Assembly: GCF_003058265.1 (NCBI RefSeq)
Contig: NZ_QBUK01000013.1
Location: forward strand, 62,001-126,000
From: Flagellimonas amoyensis
GTDB taxonomy: Bacteria; Bacteroidota; Bacteroidia; Flavobacteriales; Flavobacteriaceae
Direction: 5' to 3'
DNA: 64,000 nucleotides
A model generated the notes under the pieces. It ran no database searches, was not told the origin of the DNA, and saw only the letters and a list, made by a program, of their open reading frames with translations. Position numbers and translations under genes: made by a program. Of this stretch, positions 44,689 to 54,209 are shown one piece after another. Position 1 is the stretch's first letter. Each line of letters starts with the position of its first letter.

Positions 44689-45642
44689 ATGAAAGTCATA
44701 TTGGCTAATGACGGCTTGGCCCAATCGGGAATCGATTTACTGAAAAGCGAAGGTTTTGATATCCTCACCACAAGGGTGGCCCAAGAACAACTGGCCAACT
44801 TTATCAACAAGAATCAAATCACCGGTCTTTTGGTGCGCAGTGCCACAGAGGTCGATAAAAAAACCATAAATGCCTGCCCTGGCTTGAAGTTGATCGGCCG
44901 TGGTGGTGCGGGTATGGACAATATTGATGTGAAGCATGCCGAGTCCAAGGGAATCCATGTCATCAATACCCCCGAAGCTTCTTCAGAATCTGTGGCCGAA
45001 CTGGTCTTTGGACACCTGTTCAACGGGGTCCGTTTCCTTCACGATTCCAACCGGAATATGCCCTTGGATGGGGACAGCATGTTCAAGCAGATGAAAAAAA
45101 GCTATGCAGGAGGAATTGAACTACGGGGCAAAACCTTGGGTATTATCGGTTTTGGCAAAATTGGTCAGGCCACGGCAAAGATGGCATTGGCACTGGGCAT
45201 GAGGGTCATTTTCACCGATCATCATGTAACAAAGACCACAGTGGAAATCCCTTTTCATGATGGACGATCCGTAAAATTTGAACTGCAAGCGATGGATTTG
45301 GACGTCGTGCTGAAACAATCCGATTTTGTGAGCCTGCACGTGCCCGCACAGGAAAAATACCTCATTGGAAAAAAGGAGCTTGCAAAAATGAAACATGGGG
45401 CAGGAATCATCAATACCTCGAGGGGCGGCGTGCTGGACGAAGTGGCCCTGGTGGATGCCTTGGACAGTGGACACCTATCCTTTGCCGGATTGGATGTGTA
45501 CGAATCCGAACCGAAGCCGGAGATCAAAATCTTGATGAATCCAAAAATATCCCTTTCCCCCCATATCGGTGCCTCTACCATTGAGGCCCAGGAGCGAATT
45601 GGGGTGGAACTGGCCCAACAGGTGATCAAATTGCTAAAATAG
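44689..45642 (+). CDS. serA: D-3-phosphoglycerate dehydrogenase, short form
   Basis: First step of serine synthesis; oxidises 3-phosphoglycerate with NAD. The 317-residue protein has the NAD-binding segment LGIIGFGKIGQATAKMAL, catalytic Arg in LVRSATEVD and INTSRGGVLDE, the Glu and the His in SLSPHIGAST. It lacks the C-terminal ACT domain, so it is the short, non-serine-regulated type. With serC it gives phosphoserine; serB is not seen here. Confidence 0.93.
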   Translation: MKVILANDGLAQSGIDLLKSEGFDILTTRVAQEQLANFINKNQITGLLVRSATEVDKKTINACPGLKLIGRGGAGMDNIDVKHAESKGIHVINTPEASSESVAELVFGHLFNGVRFLHDSNRNMPLDGDSMFKQMKKSYAGGIELRGKTLGIIGFGKIGQATAKMALALGMRVIFTDHHVTKTTVEIPFHDGRSVKFELQAMDLDVVLKQSDFVSLHVPAQEKYLIGKKELAKMKHGAGIINTSRGGVLDEVALVDALDSGHLSFAGLDVYESEPKPEIKILMNPKISLSPHIGASTIEAQERIGVELAQQVIKLLK

Positions 45643-45719
45643 TAGCTTTTTACAGTCCGATTGAAACTCCAAAACCCAGTTTTTTGTACATTGTCCGCCT
45701 AACCTTAACATATTAAAAG

Positions 45720-46361
45720 ATGTCAGGATTATTGGATTTATTGAACAGCCCCGTGGGCAGACAAATGATCAGCGGGGTTGCCAACCAAACAGGACAGTCG
45801 GAAAGCAAGACCGCCGACGTTTTGAGCATGGCCGTACCACTTTTGATGGGCGCCATGAAAAAGAACACGACAACCCCTGGCGGAGCGCAGGGATTGATGG
45901 ATGCCCTTTCTTCCAAACATGACGGGAGTATCTTGAGCGACCTTGGTGGACTTTTCGGGGGCGGTGTGGACCAAAGTGTGGTGAACGATGGTGCAGGCAT
46001 CCTTGGCCATGTACTCGGTTCAAAACAACCACAAGTGGAAAATGCCCTGAGCAGCAAATCCGGACTGGATGCAGGTACCATATCCCAGATTTTAAAGATT
46101 GCGGCCCCTATCCTATTGGGGTATTTGGGCCAACAGACCCGCCAACAAAAAGTGAACAGCCCCGATGGCCTCAATGGTCTCTTGGGAGGTTTGATGGGCG
46201 GAAACAAAAAGGCTGCAAAACAGCAATCCCTCATTGAGACTTTTTTGGATTCCGATGGTGATGGCAGCGTCATAGACGATTTGGCCGGAATGGTCCTGAA
46301 CAGCGGAGGATCTAAAAAGGGTGGATTAGGCGGCCTACTGGGCGGTTTCTTTGGAAAGTAA
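45720..46361 (+). CDS. DUF937 protein
   Basis: A 213-residue protein with many Gly and Ala (LGGLFGGGVDQSVVNDGAGILGHVLG, LGGLLGGFFGK at the end) typical of DUF937. There is no signal peptide. The family is of unknown function; copies often accompany serA in Flavobacteria. A strong terminator at 46388-46417 closes it. Confidence 0.75.
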   Translation: MSGLLDLLNSPVGRQMISGVANQTGQSESKTADVLSMAVPLLMGAMKKNTTTPGGAQGLMDALSSKHDGSILSDLGGLFGGGVDQSVVNDGAGILGHVLGSKQPQVENALSSKSGLDAGTISQILKIAAPILLGYLGQQTRQQKVNSPDGLNGLLGGLMGGNKKAAKQQSLIETFLDSDGDGSVIDDLAGMVLNSGGSKKGGLGGLLGGFFGK

Positions 46362-46387
46362 GCCTTTTTTAGCGAAGATTTAATAAG

Positions 46388-46417
46388 GCCATTTGAGTTT
46401 TCAAATGGCTTTTTTTG
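46388..46417 (+). terminator. terminator after the DUF937 gene
   Basis: GCCATTTGA (46388-46396) pairs with TCAAATGGC (46401-46409) around a 4-base loop, then a T run to 46416. It begins 26 bases after the DUF937 stop and ends 13 bases before the next ATG. Confidence 0.88.
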
Positions 46418-46429
46418 TATCTTAATCTT

Positions 46430-46888
46430 ATGAAAAAGAGAATTTTATCCCATTTTATGGCCGTGGTGGCCGGAGTATTTCTGCTGATATCCTGTACGGC
46501 CCAAAAGGAAGCACTTAACATTTCCAATGAAGAGCAGGCCATGTTCGACTCTGCCGAGGAGGAACCTGTGGAGATCAAGGATGAGGAAACGGAATATGAG
46601 ATCATTATCATTGAACCCGGGTTTTACACATGGCTCCAGTCCATTGCAAGACCGGAAGGCTACTATTCCCAGAGCTTTTTGGAAAGCCGTAACGCCATTA
46701 TGGTCATCAATTGGAACCAACGGGTTTTACAGCCCTCCATGTACAATCCCAATCTGTACGAAATGCAGATCAATTACGACCCCAATATCGATTATGGCTA
46801 TGATGTCAACTACAAGCTCTACAACTACTTTGTCTATTTCCAACGAAAATATAACCAACGCTTAGGCCCTTTCTTTCCTAGGATATAA
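46430..46888 (+). CDS. DUF6146-like lipoprotein
   Basis: A 152-residue protein starting MKKRILSHFMAVV, with a lipobox (LLISC) and acidic linker after it (EEEPVEIKDEETEYE). The mature part has EPGFYTWLQSIARPEGYYSQSF and is aromatic-rich. The start at 46430 is chosen because an upstream TTG at 46415 lies inside the T-tract of the preceding terminator. The family has no known function. Confidence 0.72.
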   Translation: MKKRILSHFMAVVAGVFLLISCTAQKEALNISNEEQAMFDSAEEEPVEIKDEETEYEIIIIEPGFYTWLQSIARPEGYYSQSFLESRNAIMVINWNQRVLQPSMYNPNLYEMQINYDPNIDYGYDVNYKLYNYFVYFQRKYNQRLGPFFPRI

Positions 46889-46920
46889 TGTCTTATTTTT
46901 GTGACAACTATCTCTAGGCA

Positions 46921-47436
46921 ATGGAAAAATTGAAAAAGCGTTGGGAAATCCAGAAAAACTGGCAGTTGCTTTTCCCTGTTCTTGGCGTTCTGCTGACCGT
47001 TTTCGTCGCTTTTCTCATTGCCAAGGACTCTCCCCAATGGTTTGGTGTGGAAAACACCACAACAGAATGGTTTGTCATCATTGCTCTTTGCGCCCTATTG
47101 TCCTATTGCTTGGTCCGTTTTTTCCTTTGGTGTTTCCAAAAATTGGAGCACAAGTGGAAAGTGACCTATAAATGGGAAATGATCGCCATTTTCATTGTTT
47201 TTGCCATTACCGGTTCCCTCTCCGGCAAATTGGCCGGTCCACTGGTGGAATTGTTGGGTCTGGGTCGTGAAATGACCCATCCTGTTTTGTATTGGACAGC
47301 ACGGATTGTCCTTATTCTTCCCATTTATAAAATCATCTTGGTCATTGTGGGTTGGCTTTTTGGTCAGTTCCGATTCTTCTGGGAATTTGAGAAAAAAATG
47401 CTCAGACGAATGGGTCTGGGCTTTCTGCTGCCATAG
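46921..47436 (+). CDS. multi-span membrane protein, DUF6787-like
   Basis: A 171-residue inner-membrane protein with hydrophobic segments at about residues 17-34, 50-70, 85-102, 120-140, and a basic C-terminus. I recall DUF6787 as the closest Flavobacterial family but have not checked it. It is 32 bases after the DUF6146-like gene and 17 before the next, so it may be cotranscribed with them. Confidence 0.65.
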   Translation: MEKLKKRWEIQKNWQLLFPVLGVLLTVFVAFLIAKDSPQWFGVENTTTEWFVIIALCALLSYCLVRFFLWCFQKLEHKWKVTYKWEMIAIFIVFAITGSLSGKLAGPLVELLGLGREMTHPVLYWTARIVLILPIYKIILVIVGWLFGQFRFFWEFEKKMLRRMGLGFLLP

Positions 47437-47453
47437 TTTATGTTTTTTTTAAC

Positions 47454-47825
47454 ATGGATTGTGCCAAGTGCTTGGTTACTTTGTTGGGTATGACCTCGTT
47501 CCTCCAAAAACGCATTGGCATCTTTGTTTCCCTAGTCATGATTGTAGCCATTTTGGCCCCTTCCATGATAAAATTGGGACATGCCTTGCATGGGCACAAT
47601 TCGGAGAAGAAATGCGTGTCCTACGGAACAAACCATATCCACAGTTCAGATTTAGATTGTGATTTCCACGATTTTACGCTGGCATCCAAAGTATTGTTTT
47701 CCTCCCATTTTGTGTACACCCCTGTGGAGGTTCCAAAAATTGTGTATTCCAGCACTTACCTTTCCAAAGTTTTTGAATCATGTTCAGCGAAGCACTCCGC
47801 TTCAAGAGCACCCCCAATGGTATAA
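47454..47825 (+). CDS. small exported protein with His/Cys clusters, linked to TonB receptor
   Basis: A 123-residue protein with one N-terminal hydrophobic segment (FVSLVMIVAILAPSMI) and, just after it, a cluster of possible metal ligands: HALHGHN, KKCVSYG, NHIHSSDLDCDFHDF. The start may be 47454 (ATG) or 47490 (MTSFLQKRIG). It lies 44 bases before the TonB-receptor gene whose extracellular loop is also rich in His. I suggest a joint role in metal binding, but that is inference. Confidence 0.6.
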   Translation: MDCAKCLVTLLGMTSFLQKRIGIFVSLVMIVAILAPSMIKLGHALHGHNSEKKCVSYGTNHIHSSDLDCDFHDFTLASKVLFSSHFVYTPVEVPKIVYSSTYLSKVFESCSAKHSASRAPPMV

Positions 47826-47869
47826 CCACCTATACCCTTACTGAATTTCAAAAACTATAGCATCCTCGA

Positions 47870-50125
47870 ATGAAACAATTTTATATTTCAATGCTTTTGG
47901 CATTGACACCTCTATTTATATGTGCCCAAAACACATTGACGGGCAAGATAACGGACTCCGAAAATAATGGTCCTCTGGAGCAGGTATCCGTTTATTTTCC
48001 CCAATTGGAGAAGGGAACGGTGACCGATGCAAACGGAGAATTTACCCTGAAGGGACTTCCGCAAGGATCCTACAAATTGGTAATTGCTTATCTGGGCTAT
48101 GAAACCTTTTCCACTTCTTTTCAAATCGGTTCCGGGGCAAATCAATTTGAGTATCAAATGGTGGCATCGGCCATTGAGATCGATGAAGTGGTCCTTTCCA
48201 CGCCCTTTCATAAATTGGAACGTGAGAATGTGATGAAAGTGGAACAAAAATCCATTGCGGAGCTGAAAAGCAATGGTGCCATCACCCTTGCCGATGGGAT
48301 CACCAATATTCCCGGGGTTTCTTCCGTTTCCACAGGTATGGGTATTGGAAAGCCCGTCATCCGGGGTTTGAGCTTTAACCGGGTGTTGGTCTATACCCAA
48401 GGGGTGCGTTTGGAAAATCAACAGTTTGGTGGTGAGCACGGTCTGGGCATCAACGATGCCGGGATATCGAGCGTGGAAGTCATCAAGGGGCCAGCCTCGC
48501 TTTTGTACGGTTCGGATGCCTTGGGAGGCGTTCTGTATCTGAATCCGGAAAGTTTTGAACTGCCAGGGAACACCTCAGGGGATGTCAACCTGAACTATTT
48601 CACCAATACCCTAGGCTATGGTGCCAATGCCGGTTTCAAGACTTCAGGGGAGAGATTCAAATTTTTGGCGCGTGGGGCCTATACTTCCAATGCCGATTAT
48701 GAAACTGGAGATGGAACTGGTGTGACCAATTCAAGGTTCAATGAAACGGATTTCAAAACGGGGCTGGCCTATCAAGCCACACAATTCAAATCGGAGCTCC
48801 GCTACAACTACAATGCTTCCAATTTGGGGATTCCTGAAGAAATCGGTGTACAGGATAACGACAGGGACCCACTTTTGCCCAATCAAGAGCTCTCCACACA
48901 CATCATTAGCTCCAAGAATAACTTCTTCTTTAAAAAATCGAGTTTGGAGGCCACCTTCGGATACACGTTCAATGATAGGAAGGAATTTGAGGAACATCAT
49001 CATGAAGAGGAAGGAGAAGAGCACGAAGAAGAGGAACATGGAGAGGAAGGCCCCGCACTGCATATGGAACTCAGCACCTTCAATTACAACATCCAATTCA
49101 ATCCACATTGGGGCAAAATGACCACCATTTTTGGAATTCAGGGCATGCACCAAAAGAATGAAAACTTTGGGGAAGAAGTATTGATTCCGAATGCCATTAC
49201 CAACGACTTTGGAATTTTGGCCACCTCTCACATCCATTTTGACCGAAGTGACCTGCAATTGGGGATACGATATGACCTCCGTTCCATCAATGGGGAAGAA
49301 AGTGGCTTGGTCGGTGAAGAAACCTACATTGGTGCACTCGACAGGAATTTCAACAGTTTCAATGCATCGGCTGGGATTCGTATGGATCTTACGCCAAATA
49401 TCATAGGCCGATTCAATCTTGCAACTGGGTTCAGGGCCCCTAACCTATCAGAATTGACGTCCAACGGCTTGCACAGTGGTGCCAACCGTGTGGAGATTGG
49501 CAATCCTGACCTAAAAAGTGAGCAAAATTTTCAGGTGGATATAGCGCTGGAATACAACAACAAACATTTTGAGGCCTATGTCAATGCCTTTTACAATGGC
49601 GTGAACGATTATATCTACTTGCAACCTACGGGAGAGTTTAGGGAGGAAGATCCGATCTATGACTTTCAGCAACAGAATGCAACCTTATATGGAGGGGAAT
49701 TTGGGTTCCATTTGCATCCACATCCTTTGGATTGGCTCCATTTGGAGAGCAGTTACGATATTGTTTATGGGCAATTGGAGGACAAATCCAACCTTCCCTT
49801 GATTCCTGCCAACCGATGGACCAATACCTTCCGGGTGGAATGGAAAAAAAGGGCCTCGCAGTACCGATGCTATGCATTCGTGACCCTTCAGACCCATTTT
49901 GACCAGAACAAGGTGGCCGATTTTGAAACACCAACATCCCGATACAACCTATTCAATATGGGCATTGGTGGGGACGTGAGGATTTTTGATCAAAAAATTG
50001 GGTATAAAATCAGTGCAAACAACCTTTTTGATAAAAACTACATCTCCCATTTGTCCCGTTTGAAGACGGACGGCATTGCCAACATGGGCAGGAACATTGC
50101 TTTTAACCTAAGCATTCCGCTGTAA
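47870..50125 (+). CDS. TonB-dependent outer-membrane receptor, metal (zinc) type candidate
   Basis: A 751-residue receptor. A signal peptide ends near ICAQ (about residue 20), followed by a carboxypeptidase-like regulatory domain (about 21-105), a plug domain (about 115-230, with the signature LLYGSDALGGVLYL) and a 22-strand barrel. A loop at about residues 370-395 is packed with Glu and His (EEHHHEEEGEEHEEEEHGEE), as in zinc-binding loops of ZnuD-like receptors. Uptake of zinc or another divalent metal is inferred. The C-terminal segment has the aromatic end NIAFNLSIPL. Confidence 0.85.
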   Translation: MKQFYISMLLALTPLFICAQNTLTGKITDSENNGPLEQVSVYFPQLEKGTVTDANGEFTLKGLPQGSYKLVIAYLGYETFSTSFQIGSGANQFEYQMVASAIEIDEVVLSTPFHKLERENVMKVEQKSIAELKSNGAITLADGITNIPGVSSVSTGMGIGKPVIRGLSFNRVLVYTQGVRLENQQFGGEHGLGINDAGISSVEVIKGPASLLYGSDALGGVLYLNPESFELPGNTSGDVNLNYFTNTLGYGANAGFKTSGERFKFLARGAYTSNADYETGDGTGVTNSRFNETDFKTGLAYQATQFKSELRYNYNASNLGIPEEIGVQDNDRDPLLPNQELSTHIISSKNNFFFKKSSLEATFGYTFNDRKEFEEHHHEEEGEEHEEEEHGEEGPALHMELSTFNYNIQFNPHWGKMTTIFGIQGMHQKNENFGEEVLIPNAITNDFGILATSHIHFDRSDLQLGIRYDLRSINGEESGLVGEETYIGALDRNFNSFNASAGIRMDLTPNIIGRFNLATGFRAPNLSELTSNGLHSGANRVEIGNPDLKSEQNFQVDIALEYNNKHFEAYVNAFYNGVNDYIYLQPTGEFREEDPIYDFQQQNATLYGGEFGFHLHPHPLDWLHLESSYDIVYGQLEDKSNLPLIPANRWTNTFRVEWKKRASQYRCYAFVTLQTHFDQNKVADFETPTSRYNLFNMGIGGDVRIFDQKIGYKISANNLFDKNYISHLSRLKTDGIANMGRNIAFNLSIPL

Positions 50126-50154
50126 ACAAATCCAAAACGGGAATTATAGTGAAA

Positions 50155-50460
50155 TTAAAGGTCGATCTTTTTAGGTTGGCCTTTTTTCTTTGAAGCCAAG
50201 AGATAAGTGTAGATCCATGTCAACGTGAAGGTGGGAATCACATCCAGACCGGGGATAAGTTCCTCGGCAAAGGTGATCAAACCAGCAGCCTGTCCTACCC
50301 TGCCCTTGTACAACCGTGTCATGAGCCATCCGGCCACGGGAGCCCAAATCACATCGGAAAACTCCCCAATGCCCGGTATTGCGTAGGATATCATCCCAAT
50401 ACCATCAAACAACAACCCTAGAAGAAGGTTGCGGTACTTGTTGTCTTTTTCTTCTGCCAT
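50155..50460 (-). CDS. small membrane protein, function unknown
   Basis: A 101-residue protein starting MAEEKDNKYRNLL, with three likely membrane segments (GLLFDGIGMISYAIPG, VIWAPVAGWLMT, IPTFTLTWIYTYLLA) and a Lys-rich end. The start at 50460 is preferred because it is the Met before the helix; an in-frame ATG at 50484 adds eight residues. Convergent with the TonB receptor gene; follows folE by 42 bases. Confidence 0.65.
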   Translation of the reverse strand: MAEEKDNKYRNLLLGLLFDGIGMISYAIPGIGEFSDVIWAPVAGWLMTRLYKGRVGQAAGLITFAEELIPGLDVIPTFTLTWIYTYLLASKKKGQPKKIDL

Positions 50461-50502
50461 AAAGGAAAAATAGGAATTCCCCATGAATTGTAAAAATCCA
50501 AA

Positions 50503-51102
50503 TTAGGACAAATCGGCACTGATCAACTTCAAGAACTCGTTGCGCGTCTCTATTTTCTCGAACTGGCCCCTAAATCCAGAGGTTGTCGTAACAGAGTTTT
50601 GTTTTTGCACCCCACGCATCATCATGCACATGTGCGAGGCTTCTATCACCACGGCAACACCTTTGGGTTTTAATGTAGTGTTGATGCATTCCAAGATATC
50701 ATGCGTCAATCGTTCCTGGACCTGGAGCCTACGGGCAAACACATCCACCACACGGGGAATCTTGCTCAGTCCCACAATATGTCCGTTGGGAATGTAGGCC
50801 ACATGGGCCTTTCCGAAGAAGGGAAGCATGTGGTGTTCACAAAGGGAATAGACCTCAATGTCCTTTATGATGACCATGTCATCATACTTTTCCGCGAACA
50901 TGGCCCCTTTCAGGATCTCTGTGGCATCCTGTTTATAGCCTTGGGTAAGGAACAGCATGGCCTTGGCGGCACGTTCTGGCGTTTTCAGCAAACCTTCACG
51001 GGTAACGTCCTCCCCAAGATCGTCCATGATCTTGGCAAAGTGGTCCTTTACCTCATTGGTGACTTCCATGTTGTATTCTTCAAGGTTTCTGTATGGTGCC
51101 AT
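50503..51102 (-). CDS. folE: GTP cyclohydrolase I
   Basis: First step of tetrahydrofolate (and pterin) synthesis: opens GTP to dihydroneopterin triphosphate. The 199-residue protein has the zinc ligands [11 protein letters not shown] and a Cys later in HMCMMMRG, plus [16 protein letters not shown]. The start at 51102 overlaps the msrA stop by one base (TAATG); the longer frame would intrude into msrA. Confidence 0.96.
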   Translation of the reverse strand: MAPYRNLEEYNMEVTNEVKDHFAKIMDDLGEDVTREGLLKTPERAAKAMLFLTQGYKQDATEILKGAMFAEKYDDMVIIKDIEVYSLCEHHMLPFFGKAHVAYIPNGHIVGLSKIPRVVDVFARRLQVQERLTHDILECINTTLKPKGVAVVIEASHMCMMMRGVQKQNSVTTTSGFRGQFEKIETRNEFLKLISADLS

Positions 51103-51653
51103 TAGGTGCTTTTTTGTGCTAGTAGGGCATTCAGTTTTTTGATCTTTGGATCGATGATGAACTGGCAATACGGCTGCTGCCTGTGATCGTTATAATAGTT
51201 ATGATGCTCCTCCTCGGCCAGATAAAATGGCTTTTCCTCGGATACGGCGGTCACGATCGGTGATGCAAAGATGCCTACTTTTTCCAAAAGGGCAATGAAT
51301 TCTTCCGCAAGTTGCTTTTGTTCCGCGGTGGTGTAGAAAATCTCGCTGCGGTATTGGGTGCCCACATCGTTCCCCTGCCGATTCAGCGTGGTAGGGTCGT
51401 GCGTGGCAAAAAAGACCTCCAAAAGTGTAGCAAAAGAGACTTGGGAAGGATCAAAAGTGATCTTTATCGCTTCGGCATGGCCTGTCCTGCCCGTACAGAT
51501 TTCCCGGTAGGCCGGATTTTTGATATTTCCGCCTGTGTAGCCGGGGATTATTGCTGTTACACCGTTGAGTCGTTGAAACACAGCTTCGGTACACCAAAAA
51601 CAACCGCCAGCAAAAATGGCGGTCTCGACGGAATCCTCTTTTTGTTCATTCAT
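51102..51653 (-). CDS. msrA: peptide-methionine (S)-S-oxide reductase
   Basis: Repairs oxidised methionine. The 183-residue protein has the catalytic Cys in GGCFWCTEA (near residue 18) and the typical [14 protein letters not shown] and [10 protein letters not shown] motifs. It is single-domain, without MsrB. Overlaps folE by one base, so the two are coupled. Confidence 0.96.
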   Translation of the reverse strand: MNEQKEDSVETAIFAGGCFWCTEAVFQRLNGVTAIIPGYTGGNIKNPAYREICTGRTGHAEAIKITFDPSQVSFATLLEVFFATHDPTTLNRQGNDVGTQYRSEIFYTTAEQKQLAEEFIALLEKVGIFASPIVTAVSEEKPFYLAEEEHHNYYNDHRQQPYCQFIIDPKIKKLNALLAQKST

Positions 51654-51812
51654 TATTAACCAAAGTTAAACAAAATAGTCAATTAAAGATCTATTTTGGA
51701 AATTAATTGTTTTCTCCTTAGTCGTTGTACTGGCGAAAAACTTTATTTATGAAAACGTAATCTTTGTCCAATCAGCAGTAATCCTTACTTTCACCCAGCG
51801 AAGCAGTTTTTC
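51654..51812. other. divergent gap between msrA and lolD
   Basis: 159 bases with an AT-rich left half. I see no clear TAnnTTTG match for either gene and no small coding frame that convinces me. Confidence 0.35.
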
Positions 51813-52481
51813 ATGATCAAGGCTACAAATATCCAGAAAAGTTACGGCGATCTCAAGGTATTGAAGGGGGTCGATATTGAAATCCAAAAAGGGGAAGTGG
51901 TTTCCATTGTGGGGGCTTCCGGTGCAGGAAAAACCACTCTATTGCAGATTTTGGGTACTTTGGACTCCCCTACCAACAAAGGGGAAAGCTCCTTGTTAAT
52001 CAACAATACCGATGTGAACCGATTGAACGATAAAAACCTGGCCCAATTCCGCAATGAGCATATCGGGTTTATTTTTCAGTTCCACCAACTGTTACCGGAG
52101 TTCACTGCGTTGGAAAATGTCTGCATTCCTGCCTTTATCAAAAAAACAGCGAGACCAGAGGCCGAAAAGCGGGCCAAAGAGCTATTGGACTTTTTGGGGT
52201 TGAAAAATCGCTATGACCATAAGCCCAATGCACTCTCCGGGGGGGAACAGCAACGTGTTGCCGTCGCACGGTCTTTGATGAACAGTCCTTCCGTGGTATT
52301 TGCGGATGAACCCAGTGGAAATTTGGACTCTGAAAGTGCGGACAACCTGCACAAACTGTTTTTTCAGCTTCGGGATGAATTTGGGCAGACCTTTGTTCTG
52401 GTGACCCATAACCTTGAATTGGCAGATATGGCCGACCGTAAGCTCACCATGGTGGATGGTCTGATCGTTTCCAAAGACTGA
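51813..52481 (+). CDS. lolD: ABC transporter ATP-binding protein, LolD-like
   Basis: A 222-residue ATPase with Walker [12 protein letters not shown] (near residue 35), Q-loop [10 protein letters not shown], signature [14 protein letters not shown] and Walker [13 protein letters not shown]. Its length and spacing fit the LolD/MacB-type class, which in the Lol system powers lipoprotein release. Its membrane partners are not in this window, so the exact role is inferred. It starts an operon with the TIGR02757 gene one base later. Confidence 0.8.
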   Translation: MIKATNIQKSYGDLKVLKGVDIEIQKGEVVSIVGASGAGKTTLLQILGTLDSPTNKGESSLLINNTDVNRLNDKNLAQFRNEHIGFIFQFHQLLPEFTALENVCIPAFIKKTARPEAEKRAKELLDFLGLKNRYDHKPNALSGGEQQRVAVARSLMNSPSVVFADEPSGNLDSESADNLHKLFFQLRDEFGQTFVLVTHNLELADMADRKLTMVDGLIVSKD

Positions 52482-52482
52482 T

Positions 52483-53247
52483 ATGACCAAAGCGGAGCTA
52501 AAGGATTTTTTGGATGCCAAGGTGCAGGAATACAACCATCCCAAATTTTTGGAGGACGACCCCTTGCAGATTCCGCATCGATTTATCCAAAAAGAGGATA
52601 TCGAAATCAGTGCTTTTTTAACGGCTACCATTGCGTGGGGCAACCGCAAGAGCATCATCAACAATGCTTCCAGATTGATGGAACTGTTGGACAATGCGCC
52701 CTATGATTTTGTATGCCATCATACCGAAGAGGATCTGGACAAACTGGCTCCTTTTGTACATCGGACGTTTAATGGATCCGATCTTGGTTACTTTGTAACC
52801 AGTCTAAAAAATATCTACACAAACCATGGCGGTCTGGAGGGTGTCTTTACCCAACACCAAACAGTTGATTCCATGCAGGGTTCCATTTCCCGTTTCAAGG
52901 AGCTGTTTTTTGAACTGGAACATGAGCAGCGAACTACAAAACATATCTCCGACCCCACTAAAGGTTCTGCCGCCAAGCGTATCAATATGTTCCTGCGCTG
53001 GATGGTGCGTGACAATAGCACCGGAGTGGATTTTGGGTTTTGGAAAGGAATCGATCCCGCTAAACTCTCCTGCCCTTTGGATGTGCATTCCGGCAATGTG
53101 GCGCGAAAGTTAAAATTGCTCAAACGCAAACAGAATGATGCCAAGGCCCTTCAGGAATTGGACAACAGTTTGCGAAAACTCGATGCGTCCGATCCCGTAA
53201 AATATGATTTTGCCTTGTTCGGCTTAGGGGTTTTCGAGAAGTTTTAA
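52483..53247 (+). CDS. TIGR02757 family protein
   Basis: A 254-residue protein of a conserved family (TIGR02757) found mostly in Bacteroidota, with no known function; I recognise HRTFNGSDLGYF and FGFWKGIDPAKLSCPLDVHSGNVARKLKLLKRKQND as typical. No signal peptide or membrane span. It starts one base after lolD and ends at the terminator at 53266-53303. Confidence 0.75.
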   Translation: MTKAELKDFLDAKVQEYNHPKFLEDDPLQIPHRFIQKEDIEISAFLTATIAWGNRKSIINNASRLMELLDNAPYDFVCHHTEEDLDKLAPFVHRTFNGSDLGYFVTSLKNIYTNHGGLEGVFTQHQTVDSMQGSISRFKELFFELEHEQRTTKHISDPTKGSAAKRINMFLRWMVRDNSTGVDFGFWKGIDPAKLSCPLDVHSGNVARKLKLLKRKQNDAKALQELDNSLRKLDASDPVKYDFALFGLGVFEKF

Positions 53248-53265
53248 GGCATACTTTTAAAAAAG

Positions 53266-53303
53266 AAAAGACCCACCGACATCCATCAGCAGGTCTTTTT
53301 TCA
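53266..53303. terminator. bidirectional terminator between TIGR02757 gene and lipoprotein gene
   Basis: AAAAGACC (53266-53273) pairs with GGTCTTTT (53292-53299), giving A-tract and T-tract on opposite sides, as needed for termination of both convergent transcripts. The loop is long (18 bases), so strength is uncertain. Confidence 0.65.
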
Positions 53304-53317
53304 TCTATTGGATCTTT

Positions 53318-54133
53318 TTATTTGGTAAATGGATACGCTGTCCCTAAAATGGTGATGGTGGAATTGGTGTAGTCTACCTTGATATCTTTGATATCTGCGA
53401 TGTCCATATCCAGAATACCGGACTCGATATTTCGGGGATACAGTACAAAATGTAAGGGATCCTCAACGGTCAAAGTGTAATCCAACCCAGCTGAGCTGGT
53501 CCCGTTTTGCGATCCATCCAACAAATATTCATCGTCCCAGATATACAAGGGCGTATCGTTCCCCGCTATCCATGTCCTTGTGGAATTTTCTTGGTATTCG
53601 ATCACGGCCCCGGCCTGTGTGGTGATCTTGCCATCTTCGATGACCACACTATACTCTAGGTTCCCGTCTCCATTTTCTCCCAAATTTTTCACCACGTGGG
53701 TCCCTTCCACTTTGTACTCGTTGTGGTAGTAGTCGGTAAAAGTGGCTGTGTGCTCACTATCGGGTTGTCCGTACCAATTTGTGGAAACAATGGTCACGAT
53801 GCCCTTGCGGGTGACCCCGTCCTTACCCAAAACACCAGTTCCAAAATCCACAGTGATGGTTTTTGGAAACGTGGAAAGATCTGCAGGGGATATGGTAATG
53901 TCTAGATTTTCGGAAGTGGTTTCAATGGATTTCGCCTGCGAACCAGTTGTTTCGTCTTCAGCGGTCAACAGGACATCGCCATTGTTGTTCCCAACATCTT
54001 GAAATATTTTGCTAACCGTTACATACTCCACCAAAGCATCGATGGCAGATTCTGAAGAGGTGTCGTTTTTTACGTCTTCCTTGTCACAGCCAAAGAAGAG
54101 AAGAGCCAATGTAGGTATCATCAGTTTTTTCAT
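53318..54133 (-). CDS. lipoprotein of unknown function
   Basis: A 271-residue protein starting MKKLMIPTLALLFFGCDKED, with a lipobox and an Asp/Ser-rich linker. The rest is beta-rich with many Asp/Thr pairs (TITVDFGTGVLGKDGVTRKG, GIVTIVSTNWYGQPDSEHTATF). I do not recognise a domain. It is convergent with the TIGR02757 gene and is transcribed in the same direction as the oxidoreductase gene 76 bases upstream. Confidence 0.7.
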   Translation of the reverse strand: MKKLMIPTLALLFFGCDKEDVKNDTSSESAIDALVEYVTVSKIFQDVGNNNGDVLLTAEDETTGSQAKSIETTSENLDITISPADLSTFPKTITVDFGTGVLGKDGVTRKGIVTIVSTNWYGQPDSEHTATFTDYYHNEYKVEGTHVVKNLGENGDGNLEYSVVIEDGKITTQAGAVIEYQENSTRTWIAGNDTPLYIWDDEYLLDGSQNGTSSAGLDYTLTVEDPLHFVLYPRNIESGILDMDIADIKDIKVDYTNSTITILGTAYPFTK

Positions 54134-54209
54134 AATGGATAAGATTTGTTAATACAAATAACGTTAAATTCCTCATTATCCACATGTTCCGCCCACGGAT
54201 TTTTTTTAT

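Noticed and set aside
46415-46429. Upstream TTG start extending the DUF6146-like lipoprotein
   Set aside because: It falls in the T-tract of the preceding terminator, and the signal peptide begins naturally at 46430.
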